Below, in pieces: positions 54,748 to 62,941 of a stretch of 64,000 bases of DNA. The notes under the pieces are model-generated. The model did no database searches, was not told the origin of the DNA, and saw nothing but the letters and a program-made list of their open reading frames with translations. The DNA lies in contig JAEUKE010000270.1 in NCBI GenBank assembly GCA_016794345.1, forward strand, positions 248,001 through 312,000, given 5' to 3'. This DNA comes from Myxococcales bacterium. Lineage in GTDB: Bacteria; Myxococcota_A; Polyangia; Polyangiales; Polyangiaceae. The translations under genes were made by a program, and so were the position numbers. Within the stretch, counting starts at the first letter, position 1. Each line of letters opens with the position of its first letter.

Positions 54748-56445
54748 ATGGGCAGAACAGCGCGGTCTCGCGTCGCCCTCGGGCTTCTGCTCGCCGTCCT
54801 CGGACTCTTCGTCCTCGCGCCGCTGCCGCTCTTCGCGCAGCCGGCGCCCGCGGCCTCCGCCTCGGCCGCGCCCAGGCCCAAGCTGCCCGCGCCGGCCGTC
54901 CCGGAGGACCCGGCCCGCGCGACCCCGCGCCGTGCGCTCTCGGGCTTTCTCCGCGCCGCCCGTGAGAGGGACTTCGAGCGCGCCGCGACCTTCCTCGATC
55001 TGCGGGCGCTGCCGCGCGGCCGCGAGAAGAAGGAGGGGCCAGAGCTCGCGTCGATGCTGGCGCGCGTGCTCGAGTGGCGCGTCGAGCTCGATCCCGACTC
55101 GTTGCCCGACGAGCCCTCTCCGCCCGGCGTCAGCTCGGAGGGCTTCGTGCTCTCGGTGGCGGAGATCGGCGGGGAGTCGTACGTGCTGGCGCTCCAGCAA
55201 GTCCGCGATCCGAGCGGCGCGCTCGTCTGGGTGTTCCCGCGGTCGACGGTCGCCGCCGTGCGGCCGATCTACGAGGCGAACCAGCGACGCTGGCTGGAGG
55301 AGCGCGTCCCCGATTGGCTGAAACAACGACCGGGAACGACGCTTTATCTCTGGCAGTGGCTGGGCGCGCTGGTCCTCGGTCTCGTCGCCTACGGCGCCGC
55401 TCGCGCGCTCGGCGCGGCCGTCGTCGGCGTCGGAGCCCGCCTCGCGTCGCGGCTCGACGGTCCCTTCGCCGAGCTCGTCCGCGCGCTGCGGCGCCCCGTC
55501 CGGCTCACCCTGGCGGCGCTCTTCTTCGAGCTCGGCGTGCCTTACCTCCTGTTCCCGGCGGGCGCGGAGAAGGCCGCGTCGCGCGCGACGAACATCCTCT
55601 ACATCGCGGCAGGCGCCTGGGCGGTGATCGCGCTCGTCCGTGTGGGGACGGTCACCTGGGAGAGGCGGCTCCCGGAGGACACGGCGGGGCAGGTGCGCGG
55701 GCTCCGCACCCGGCTCACCATGATCCGCCGCATCGTGGCGGTCCTCGTCGGGATCGTCGCGGCCGGCCTCGTGCTCATGCAGTTCGAGGTCGTCCGGAGC
55801 GTCGGCGTCTCGCTCCTCGCCTCTGCCGGTATCGTCGGTGTGCTCGTCGGCTTCGCTGCGCAGCGCACGCTCGGCGGCGTCATCGCCGGCATCGAGATGA
55901 GCATCACGCAGCCGGTCCGGATCGGCGACATCGTCGAGTTCGCGCCGGGCGAGGTCGGCACGGTCGAGCACATCTACTTCACGTACGTCGTCGTGCGCTT
56001 GCTCGACGACCGGCGGCAGATCGTCCCCGTGACGCGCGTGATGGCCGCGCCTTTCGCGAACTGGACGCGCTCGAGCCTCGAGCTCCTGGTCCGCGTCGAG
56101 CTCTTCGTCGATCACCTCGCGCCGATCGAGCAGCTGCGCGCGGGGTTCTTGGAAGTGTGCCGGGCGAGCGAGCGGTGGGACGAGCGGATCGCGCGCGTCG
56201 AGGTCATCGACGTGACCGACAAGGCCGTGCGCGTTCGGGGCACGGCCTCGGTGGGCAAGGCCACCCACGCGCTCGAGCTCCAATCCGACTTGCGCGAGCG
56301 GTGGCTCTCGTTCGTTCAGCAGCTCGAGGGGGGCAAGTACCTGCCCCACGGAAGGATGGCCCCAGCCGCGACGAACTCGCCGGACTCGGCGGGGACTTCC
56401 TCGACGGCCTCGTCCTCCTCGTCGTCCACGACCCCGCGCTCCTGA
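54748..56445 (+). CDS. MscS-family mechanosensitive channel
   Basis: A 565-residue membrane protein with a signal peptide (LLFAQPAPA), an Ala/Pro linker and a soluble region (about 60-195) before four hydrophobic segments. The pore-lining helix and following beta domain are recognisable: SLLASAGIVGVLVGFAAQRTLGGVIAGIEMSITQPVRIGDIVEF and GTVEHIYFTYVVVRLLDDRRQIVPV. It would open under osmotic downshock. It lies 5 bp after the phosphatase gene. The final 25 residues are Ser/Thr-rich and overlap an antisense ORF. Confidence 0.9.
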   Translation: MGRTARSRVALGLLLAVLGLFVLAPLPLFAQPAPAASASAAPRPKLPAPAVPEDPARATPRRALSGFLRAARERDFERAATFLDLRALPRGREKKEGPELASMLARVLEWRVELDPDSLPDEPSPPGVSSEGFVLSVAEIGGESYVLALQQVRDPSGALVWVFPRSTVAAVRPIYEANQRRWLEERVPDWLKQRPGTTLYLWQWLGALVLGLVAYGAARALGAAVVGVGARLASRLDGPFAELVRALRRPVRLTLAALFFELGVPYLLFPAGAEKAASRATNILYIAAGAWAVIALVRVGTVTWERRLPEDTAGQVRGLRTRLTMIRRIVAVLVGIVAAGLVLMQFEVVRSVGVSLLASAGIVGVLVGFAAQRTLGGVIAGIEMSITQPVRIGDIVEFAPGEVGTVEHIYFTYVVVRLLDDRRQIVPVTRVMAAPFANWTRSSLELLVRVELFVDHLAPIEQLRAGFLEVCRASERWDERIARVEVIDVTDKAVRVRGTASVGKATHALELQSDLRERWLSFVQQLEGGKYLPHGRMAPAATNSPDSAGTSSTASSSSSSTTPRS

Positions 56446-56567
56446 TACCGGAGGGCCGCCCGGATGCGCGTCTCGATGGCGATGCAGTCCAGCATCCAGC
56501 CGAGCTCCTCCTCCGCGTCGGCGAAGGTCGGCTCCTCTTCCACGCTGGGCGGCGGCGGGAGGGTCAT
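56316..56567 (-). CDS. Small acidic hypothetical protein
   Basis: 83 residues starting at ATG 56567 (GGGAG 16 nt upstream is too far; no good SD is seen). The core EEEPTFADAEEELGWMLDCIAIETRIRAALRYQERG is predicted helical and the C-terminal half is very acidic (VVDDEEDEAVEE). Almost every codon ends in G or C. Its 3' 130 bp overlap the end of the MscS gene on the other strand, so one of the two C-termini is a late extension. No family is recognised. Confidence 0.55.
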   Translation of the reverse strand: MTLPPPPSVEEEPTFADAEEELGWMLDCIAIETRIRAALRYQERGVVDDEEDEAVEEVPAESGEFVAAGAILPWGRYLPPSSC

Positions 56568-56710
56568 GACGGGGGGTCCTACTGTGAAAAAGCCAGGGAT
56601 CTTCCTCGGATCGCCTGCAAAGCAGGATTTTGGTCGCACCTCGGGGTGGATCCTCGCCGCCCGCGCGCGGCGCCCCCATTCAAGCCCCACCCCGAGCGGC
56701 GCGCTCCGGC

Positions 56711-57592
56711 TCAGCGCTCGAGGTCGGGCCGCCGGTCGCCCATCCCGACGGCCCATCCCATCGAATAGCGGGGGTTGACGTCGCATCGCGGGTTGAACCG
56801 CGTCTCGGCGCCCCAGGCGTAGCGAAACGCGTCGACCCCGAACGGGCCGAAGTAGCCGAGGCTCGCAAGCGCGCGGGCGGTCTCCGCGAGGCTGGTCGCG
56901 AGCGCCTGTCGTTCGGTCGCGGACAGGGCGTCCATGTGGGCGCGGGCCGAGCGCTGCCAGGCGCCGCCGCGGTTGACCGAAGACTCGCAGACTTCGCCGC
57001 GGACCAGCGCTCCGTCATCCCCGAGCCAACCGTGGAGCGAGAAGTCGCCTCGTCGCTCGACCCAGGGCTCGACCAGGACGCCCCCATCGGCCACGGCGCG
57101 CTCGACGAAGCCGCGGGCGTTGTCGCGCACGGGCGCGCCCGCCTCGGCGACGAGCCGTCCTCTCCCGGCGAAGCCCCAGGATCGCCGGAGGAGCCATCGG
57201 CCGGATGGCGTCGGCTCCTGGAGTCGGCCGAGCGCGGCGCCGGCGTTGGTCGTGAGCAGCGCGCCGGGCAACGTCAGGCCCACCTCGTCACAGAAGCGCC
57301 TGCTCATGGCCCGCTGCAAGGTCGCTGCGGCCGGCGCGCCCGGGGCGGAGGCGCCGCTCCGCACGAGGGCGTCGCGCGCGCGGGGCGTCGGCGCCCACGC
57401 GAGGCCGCGGCACCCGTCGGCGCGATCACGAGGCGACCCGAGGACGATGTCCCCCTCCGGCACGAGGCCGCCGAGCCGCGACACGAGATCGGGCCGCTCG
57501 CTCACGGCGCGAAGCGGGCTTCCGTAGCTCGATCCCCGGAAGAGCTCCTCCTCGGCGTCGAGGTTGAGCAGCCAGGCGCGGCGGCTCGTCAC
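56711..57592 (-). CDS. ATP-grasp-like enzyme
   Basis: A 293-residue protein. The central part has the ATP-grasp pattern: a nucleotide-binding segment GRWLLRRSWGFAGRGRLVAE, then GVLVEPWVERRGDFSLHGWL, and near the C terminus FGVDAFRYAW followed by NPRCDVNPRYSMG, where the Asn/Arg/Asn set would bind metal and phosphate. The family joins a carboxylate to an amine or thiol using ATP; the substrate is unknown. GTG 57592 overlaps the stop of the DUF455 gene (GTGA), so the two are translationally coupled and probably act together. Confidence 0.78.
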   Translation of the reverse strand: MTSRRAWLLNLDAEEELFRGSSYGSPLRAVSERPDLVSRLGGLVPEGDIVLGSPRDRADGCRGLAWAPTPRARDALVRSGASAPGAPAAATLQRAMSRRFCDEVGLTLPGALLTTNAGAALGRLQEPTPSGRWLLRRSWGFAGRGRLVAEAGAPVRDNARGFVERAVADGGVLVEPWVERRGDFSLHGWLGDDGALVRGEVCESSVNRGGAWQRSARAHMDALSATERQALATSLAETARALASLGYFGPFGVDAFRYAWGAETRFNPRCDVNPRYSMGWAVGMGDRRPDLER

Positions 57593-58419
57593 GGCTTGTA
57601 CCGAGCGAGCGCGTCCACGAACGCCGCGTCGAGGCCGGCTCTCTCTCGCAATGCCCTCGAGAGCGGCTCGCCGCGCATGAGGATGGGCGATAGCGGCGGA
57701 GGGAGGCTCGCGCGCCACGCGTCGAAGAGCGGCTCACCGCGCGCGACGCGGGGGGAGAGGCGCGCGAACCACGTGAGCGCGAAGCGAACGTGCGACACCT
57801 CCTCTCGGGCGATCAGCTCCTCGAGCGCGCCGCCCTCTTCGTCGCCCGCTTCGCGGAACCGCTCGGCGAACCGGCTCGCGTGATCGAGGTTCGCTCCCTC
57901 GAGGCCGAGGCCCATCGTCGCCAGGAACGAGACGACGTCGGGGCACGCGGGCAGCCGCTCCCAGAACCAGTCGCGCACGGGGAACGAGCCGGGCCGGTAC
58001 CCGCGCGCGCGCAGGTACCCCGCGTAGAGGTTCATGTGTCGGACCTCGTCTCCGAGCACGCCGAGGATGCCGCGCCGGAGCGCCGGCGGCGCGTCCGCGA
58101 AGCGAAGGATGGCCCACGCCATCAGCTCGGCCGCTTGCAGCTCGTGATGCAGGAACGTGTGGACGAGGCGCGCGCGGCGCTCGGCCGACTTGAGCGCGCT
58201 CTTTCCGGTGCTCTTCTCGCCGTGGCTCGCGACGGCGAACGACGCCCCGCGACCGGGACGAGCGGGCGGCTCGATCGTCTCGTCCCCGAAGCCCGACGGC
58301 ACCGGCGGCGGGGCGAGCTTGGCCTCCCAGCTGTCCGCCAGGATGTAGTCGCGCGCCCAGCGCTCGATGGTGGAGCTCTGCGGCGTCGGGCGGGTGAGGG
58401 TGGTCGGCTCGGGGTCCAT
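57589..58419 (-). CDS. DUF455 ferritin-like protein
   Basis: A 276-residue helical-bundle protein of the DUF455 (COG2833) family. It has carboxylate/His pairs suited to a di-metal site in HTFLHHELQAAELMAWAILRFADAP and GDEVRHMNLYAGYLRARGY, with further Glu/His in LIAREEVSHVRFALTWF. Family members are proposed oxidases or hydroxylases, but none is firmly assigned. It overlaps the ATP-grasp gene by 4 bp. It is divergent from the SGNH lipoprotein. Confidence 0.85.
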   Translation of the reverse strand: MDPEPTTLTRPTPQSSTIERWARDYILADSWEAKLAPPPVPSGFGDETIEPPARPGRGASFAVASHGEKSTGKSALKSAERRARLVHTFLHHELQAAELMAWAILRFADAPPALRRGILGVLGDEVRHMNLYAGYLRARGYRPGSFPVRDWFWERLPACPDVVSFLATMGLGLEGANLDHASRFAERFREAGDEEGGALEELIAREEVSHVRFALTWFARLSPRVARGEPLFDAWRASLPPPLSPILMRGEPLSRALRERAGLDAAFVDALARYKP

Positions 58420-58462
58420 TCGTTTCGCGAGCGGGGCGCGCCCGGGCTATACCAGCCACCCG

Positions 58463-59221
58463 ATGCGGACGCTCGGCCTCGTACTCTCCGTTTCTGTCGT
58501 CGCTTGTGCAAGCGGGCCCGCGCCCGCCACGAATGACCCGCCGCCGGTCTCGACGAGCGCGCCGGCTCTCGACGCCAGCGCCGTCGCGCCGGCCGAGGTC
58601 GCGTCGGCGGCCCCCGTCGCGTCGGCCAGCGCGTCCGCGGCGGAGGCGCCCCCCGCGAAGGCTCCGGCCGAGCCCTTGCCCGCAGGGCTGAAGGTCCTCG
58701 TCATCGGAGACTCCTTCGCCGAGGCGCTCGGCGTCGGGCTGAAGGCCAAGGAGAAGGACACGGGCATCAAGGTCACCCTGAGGGGGGAGAAGGCCACGTT
58801 CATCCCGGAGTGGGCTGGGCCCAACAAAGGCGTCGCCGTGCTGGTGAAACAATACCAGCCCGATCTGGTCGTCATCGCCCTCGGCGGCAACGAGCTCGCG
58901 ATGACCACGCCGGAGATCCGCGCGCCCAAGGTCGCCAAGCTCGTCGGCTTGCTCGGCGAGACGCCTTGTGTGTGGGTCTCGCCGCCTCTCTGGGGCAACA
59001 AGGACAACGGCCTGCTCGGGATCATTCGCGACAACTCCAAGCCCTGCCGCCACTTCGACTCCAACGTGCTCGCGCCGGACCTGCCGCGCGGCTCCGACAA
59101 GATCCATCCGACCGCCGAGGGCCAGAAGAAGTGGGCGACGCACCTCCTGGACTGGCTGGCGGGCGAGCGCGACACCTCGGCCGGCAAGTTCACGCTCCGG
59201 CCTCGGCCAGCAGGCGAGTGA
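58463..59221 (+). CDS. SGNH/GDSL-fold hydrolase lipoprotein
   Basis: A 252-residue lipoprotein (lipobox VSVVAC) with an Ala/Pro/Ser linker to about residue 72. The SGNH blocks are present: VLVIGDSFAEALG (catalytic Ser), VIALGGNELAM (Asn), and DKIHPTAEG (Asp and His). It is probably an esterase acting on surface polysaccharide acyl groups or on peptidoglycan. An 18-bp palindrome follows the stop. Confidence 0.88.
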   Translation: MRTLGLVLSVSVVACASGPAPATNDPPPVSTSAPALDASAVAPAEVASAAPVASASASAAEAPPAKAPAEPLPAGLKVLVIGDSFAEALGVGLKAKEKDTGIKVTLRGEKATFIPEWAGPNKGVAVLVKQYQPDLVVIALGGNELAMTTPEIRAPKVAKLVGLLGETPCVWVSPPLWGNKDNGLLGIIRDNSKPCRHFDSNVLAPDLPRGSDKIHPTAEGQKKWATHLLDWLAGERDTSAGKFTLRPRPAGE

Positions 59222-59247
59222 GTCGGGGCTCCGGGCCCGGAGCCGAC
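59222..59247 (+). terminator. Palindrome after the SGNH gene
   Basis: GGCTCCGGGCCCGGAGCC (59227-59244) is a perfect 18-bp palindrome flanked by GTC/GAC, beginning directly after the stop codon. No T-tract follows, so termination would be weak or factor-dependent. It lies in the 138-bp gap before speA. Confidence 0.35.
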
Positions 59248-59359
59248 GTCACGAATCGTTCACACGGAGTCTCAATCTTCCCTTGCGCCCGGCGCCGGAT
59301 GGACCCCACGATGACCGGCGTTGAGCGCGGGCTTTCGACCCGGCAGGAGCGAAGAAGAG

Positions 59360-61357
59360 TTGAGCGTGACCACCCCGTCCGGTAGCACACCGGACCCTTC
59401 GCAGAACGGCGTTGCCGGGGCAGCGGTTCCCGATTGGACGATCGACGACGCGCGGGACCTCTACCTCGTGCGTCGCTGGGGCGCGGGCTACTTCGACGTC
59501 GACGAGAGCGGGAACATGGTCGTGCAGCCCGAGGGGCCGCGCGGCGCGAAGATCCCGATCGCAGACGTGGTGGCTGCGGCCAGAGGAGAGGGCCTCGGCA
59601 CGCCGGTGCTCGTCCGCTTCCAGGACATCCTCCGCCATCGCGTGCGCAAGCTGACGTCGGCCTTCCAGTCCGCGATCGAGGAGAACAAGTTCCGCGGCCG
59701 TTACCGCGGCGTCTTCCCGATCAAGGTCAACCAGCTGCGCGAGGTCGTCGAAGAGATCCTCGACGCCGGCCGCTCGGCTCATTTCGGGATCGAGGTCGGC
59801 TCCAAGCCCGAGGTCTACGCGGCGCTGTCGATCCACAACGACCCCGACTCGCTCATCGTCTGCAACGGCTACAAAGATGACGGTTTCGTCAGGACTGCGC
59901 TGCTCGGGCGCAAGCTCGGCAAACGCGTCATCCTCATCGCCGAGAAGCTCTCGGAGGTGCGGTCCATCGTGCGCCTCGCCAAGGAGATGAACGTGGAGCC
60001 GATGATCGGCCTCCGCACCCGCCTCGTCTCGAAGGGCGCGGGCAAGTGGGCGACGAGCGCGGGCGAGCACGCCAAGTTCGGCCTGACGACGAGCGAGATC
60101 CTCCAGGCGATCGAGATCCTCAAGGCGGCCGGGTTCGCGAGCGCCTTCAAGCTCATCCATTTCCACATCGGCTCGCAGGTCCCCGACATCCAGATCATCA
60201 AGCGGGCCGTCCGCGAGGCCGCGCGTCACTACGCCAAGCTCCGCAAGATGGGCCAGCAGATCGAGTACCTGGACGTGGGGGGCGGCCTGGCGATCGACTA
60301 CGACGGCTCGCGCTCCACGTTCCACTCGTCGATGAACTACTCGCTCGAGGAGTACGCCCGCGACGTCATCTACAACGTCGGCGACATCTGCGACGAAGAG
60401 AAGGTGCCGCACCCGGACATCATCAGCGAGTCGGGCCGCGCGGTCGTCGCGCACCACTCCGTCCTGGTGGTGGAGGCGTTCGGCTCCATCGAGCGCCAGC
60501 CGGTGGCGGATATCCCGGCGGACGTGGCGAACGAGCACAAGCTCGTGCAGGAGCTGGCGGACGTGGTCGATCGTCTCACCCCCGAGAGCCTCGGGGAGTG
60601 CTGGAACGACCTGCACGCCGTCAAGGAGGAGGCCGAGAAGCGCTTCGAGCTCGGCTTGCTCGAGCTGCCGGTGAAGGCCCGCGTGGAGGAGCTCTTCTGG
60701 GGCATCGCCCGTCGGATGCTCGCGCTCGCCAGCGCGACCGAGGGGGTGGAGGTTCCGGACAGCCTCCAGGACCTGAAGCCGCAGATCGCGGATCAGTTCA
60801 TCTGCAACTTCTCCGTCTTCCAGTCGCTCCTCGATCACTGGGCCCTCGGCGCGCTCTTCCCGATCGTGCCGCTCTCCCGCCTCGCGGAGCGTCCGACGAC
60901 CGAGTCGACGATCGTCGACATTACCTGTGACTCGGACGGCAAGGTGTCGAAGTTCATCGACCTCCAGGACGTCCGCGACACGCTGCCGCTCCACTCATTC
61001 GATGGGCGCCCGTACCACCTCGGGATCTTCCTGACGGGCGCCTATCAGGACATCATGGGCGACATCCACAACCTCTTCGGTCGCGTGAACGAGGTCCACG
61101 TCTTCCTCGATGACGACGAAGACTGCGGCTACTACATCGAGGAGACCATCGCGGGGAACACGATCAAAGACGTCCTCGCGATGACCCAATGGGACACCCA
61201 CGATCTGGTGGCGAAGGTGAAGGCGCAGGTCGACAGCGCCATCAAACAAGACCGGCTCAAGCCGACCGAAGGCATGCGCCTCGTCGCCGAGTACGAGCGC
61301 GGCCTGAAGGACCAGACCTACCTCACGCTGCAGGAGCCCACGCCGAAAGAGGGCTGA
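59360..61357 (+). CDS. speA: Biosynthetic arginine decarboxylase
   Basis: A 665-residue PLP enzyme making agmatine, the first step of putrescine and spermidine synthesis. The fold-III barrel begins with YRGVFPIKVNQLREVVEEI (PLP Lys in KVNQ). IHFHIGSQVPD, EYLDVGGGLAIDYDGS and SESGRAVVAHHSVLVVE follow, and the C-terminal region has LFPIVPLSRLAERPTTESTIVDITCDSDGKV. Start is taken as TTG 59360; GTG 59366 is equally possible. Length is close to E. coli SpeA (658). Confidence 0.95.
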   Translation: MSVTTPSGSTPDPSQNGVAGAAVPDWTIDDARDLYLVRRWGAGYFDVDESGNMVVQPEGPRGAKIPIADVVAAARGEGLGTPVLVRFQDILRHRVRKLTSAFQSAIEENKFRGRYRGVFPIKVNQLREVVEEILDAGRSAHFGIEVGSKPEVYAALSIHNDPDSLIVCNGYKDDGFVRTALLGRKLGKRVILIAEKLSEVRSIVRLAKEMNVEPMIGLRTRLVSKGAGKWATSAGEHAKFGLTTSEILQAIEILKAAGFASAFKLIHFHIGSQVPDIQIIKRAVREAARHYAKLRKMGQQIEYLDVGGGLAIDYDGSRSTFHSSMNYSLEEYARDVIYNVGDICDEEKVPHPDIISESGRAVVAHHSVLVVEAFGSIERQPVADIPADVANEHKLVQELADVVDRLTPESLGECWNDLHAVKEEAEKRFELGLLELPVKARVEELFWGIARRMLALASATEGVEVPDSLQDLKPQIADQFICNFSVFQSLLDHWALGALFPIVPLSRLAERPTTESTIVDITCDSDGKVSKFIDLQDVRDTLPLHSFDGRPYHLGIFLTGAYQDIMGDIHNLFGRVNEVHVFLDDDEDCGYYIEETIAGNTIKDVLAMTQWDTHDLVAKVKAQVDSAIKQDRLKPTEGMRLVAEYERGLKDQTYLTLQEPTPKEG

Positions 61358-61364
61358 GGCGCGC

Positions 61365-62768
61365 TCAGCCCTTCCGGACCTTGCCCGGCGGAACCGACGC
61401 GGCCTTCGGGACGATCCCACTCGTCGTGCGCGAGATGAGGTTCGGATCGACGGCGCGCATGCGGACGGAGCCGGAGCGGATCCGCATCTGGTAGAGGCGA
61501 TAGGCCCGTATCCCGTCCGCGTGTTCGGGGTTCACCTCGAGGAGTGTCCTCAGATCACGCATCGCGCTCTTGTGATTCTCGAGGCGCGTGTGGAGCTGCG
61601 CGCGGTAGTAGAGCGCGTCCTGGCAGAGCGGATCGATGACGAGGGCGCGGTCGAGCGCTGCGATCGAGTCGAGCACGCCGTCGACGTCGTTCTGCCCGAC
61701 CTGCAGCGCCGCGACCCAAGCAAGCAACGCGAGCGGGTACGCGCTGTCGGGGTCGGCCTGCCGCGCCGTGTACGCGAGGCGCATGGCCTGACCGAGATCG
61801 TTGTTCGAGAGGCAAGCCTTCGCTCGTTCGTACGTGGACCGCTCGCGCGGGGCGACGGGCGGCGACGTGATGGGCGGGGCGACCGGCGGCGCGACCGCAG
61901 CCGGCGCCGCCGTGCGCGACGCGTACGTCGCGATGTGGGGCGCGACGACGGTCGGCGCCGAGCGCAGCGCGTACGCGGAGGGCGCCGGCATCGCGGGGCG
62001 CGACGGGGAGGCCGCCTGGACGTTGCCCGCCACAGGCTGGATGTTCCCGGTGAAGAGGAGGCAATAGAGGAGCAAGCCGAGCGTCGACGGCGGGAGCGTG
62101 CCGAGCGCGTGGAGCTCCGAGACGGTCATCGGCTTGATGCGGAGGCACTCGACGAGCGCGCGCTCGTCCGCCTGGAGCGCGAGGCGCTCGACGGCCGCGC
62201 CCGGCAGCAGGCGGTAGCGGGAGCCGCCGAGCCGCGCCAGGATCGATCGGATGCGATCGATCGGGACGCTGTCGCGGATGCTCCGCCAGATGGCGGGCAT
62301 CGGGTCGACCAATCCCCAGTCGGCCCCGCCGTAAGAGGGCAGGTGATCCGTGTCCGGGTGAAACGCGACGGTGCTCTCGGTCCGCAGCGCGAGCAGGTGC
62401 GTGAGCTTGCGCAGGACCTGCTCGCGGAGCGCGGCGGCCAGCTGGGCCTGGCTCAGCGCGCGACGCTCGAGGAGCACCTGGCCGTGTGGCATCTTCGAGC
62501 GCGACAGTGCCAGGAGCGACGCGTTGAGCTCGTCCGCGTCGATGTAGCCGAGCTCGTACGCGACCGTTCCGAGGAAAGCCACAGGCGCCCCCGTGCGAAG
62601 CTTCGTGATGCGCCCGCGGATCACGACGATCGTCGCCCGCTCGGCGTCGTCCGTCGAAGACAGCTCGAGCGTCCCCGAGAGCCGCTCGGAGAACAGCCGG
62701 AGCAGGAGCCGCGCGAGCGGTGCCTGCACCAAGAGCTCGGCGCCCGACAAGCCTACGATCGCTGCCAT
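61365..62768 (-). CDS. PATAN (DUF4388) domain protein with TPR tail
   Basis: A 467-residue cytosolic protein. The N-terminal region (about 10-130: PLARLLLRLFSERLSGTLELSS, ATIVVIRGRITKLRTGAP, LGTVAYELGYIDADELNASL) is a PATAN/DUF4388 module found in gliding and two-component systems. A second helical region (about 130-230) and a Pro/Ala-rich spacer follow. The C-terminal TPR part (about 310-430) has AKACLSNNDLGQAMRLAYTARQADPDSAYPLALLAW. It probably works as a regulatory adaptor. GGAGG is only 2 nt from ATG 62768, which is tight; GTG 62771 overlaps it. Confidence 0.82.
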   Translation of the reverse strand: MAAIVGLSGAELLVQAPLARLLLRLFSERLSGTLELSSTDDAERATIVVIRGRITKLRTGAPVAFLGTVAYELGYIDADELNASLLALSRSKMPHGQVLLERRALSQAQLAAALREQVLRKLTHLLALRTESTVAFHPDTDHLPSYGGADWGLVDPMPAIWRSIRDSVPIDRIRSILARLGGSRYRLLPGAAVERLALQADERALVECLRIKPMTVSELHALGTLPPSTLGLLLYCLLFTGNIQPVAGNVQAASPSRPAMPAPSAYALRSAPTVVAPHIATYASRTAAPAAVAPPVAPPITSPPVAPRERSTYERAKACLSNNDLGQAMRLAYTARQADPDSAYPLALLAWVAALQVGQNDVDGVLDSIAALDRALVIDPLCQDALYYRAQLHTRLENHKSAMRDLRTLLEVNPEHADGIRAYRLYQMRIRSGSVRMRAVDPNLISRTTSGIVPKAASVPPGKVRKG

Positions 62769-62897
62769 CACCTCCGATGAGAACGCAAGCGTGGCAGCTT
62801 TGTAATGTTGTCCGGAGGCATCACGTAGGCCGGCGTCGGGCGTTGTGCTCCGCGTGGTCGCATCAGGCGAGATCGGCGGCCGCGTGAATCAAACGCT

Positions 62898-62925
62898 CCG
62901 ATCGCGCGCATTGCCACGCGATCGG
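62898..62925 (-). terminator. Hairpin downstream of the isocitrate dehydrogenase gene
   Basis: A 9-bp perfect stem (62898-62906, CCGATCGCG, with 62917-62925) and a 10-nt loop begin 17 bp after the stop of the dehydrogenase on the minus strand. Only a short TTT follows on that strand, so termination efficiency is uncertain. Confidence 0.4.
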
Positions 62926-62941
62926 GCGGTCCGTGCGCGCG

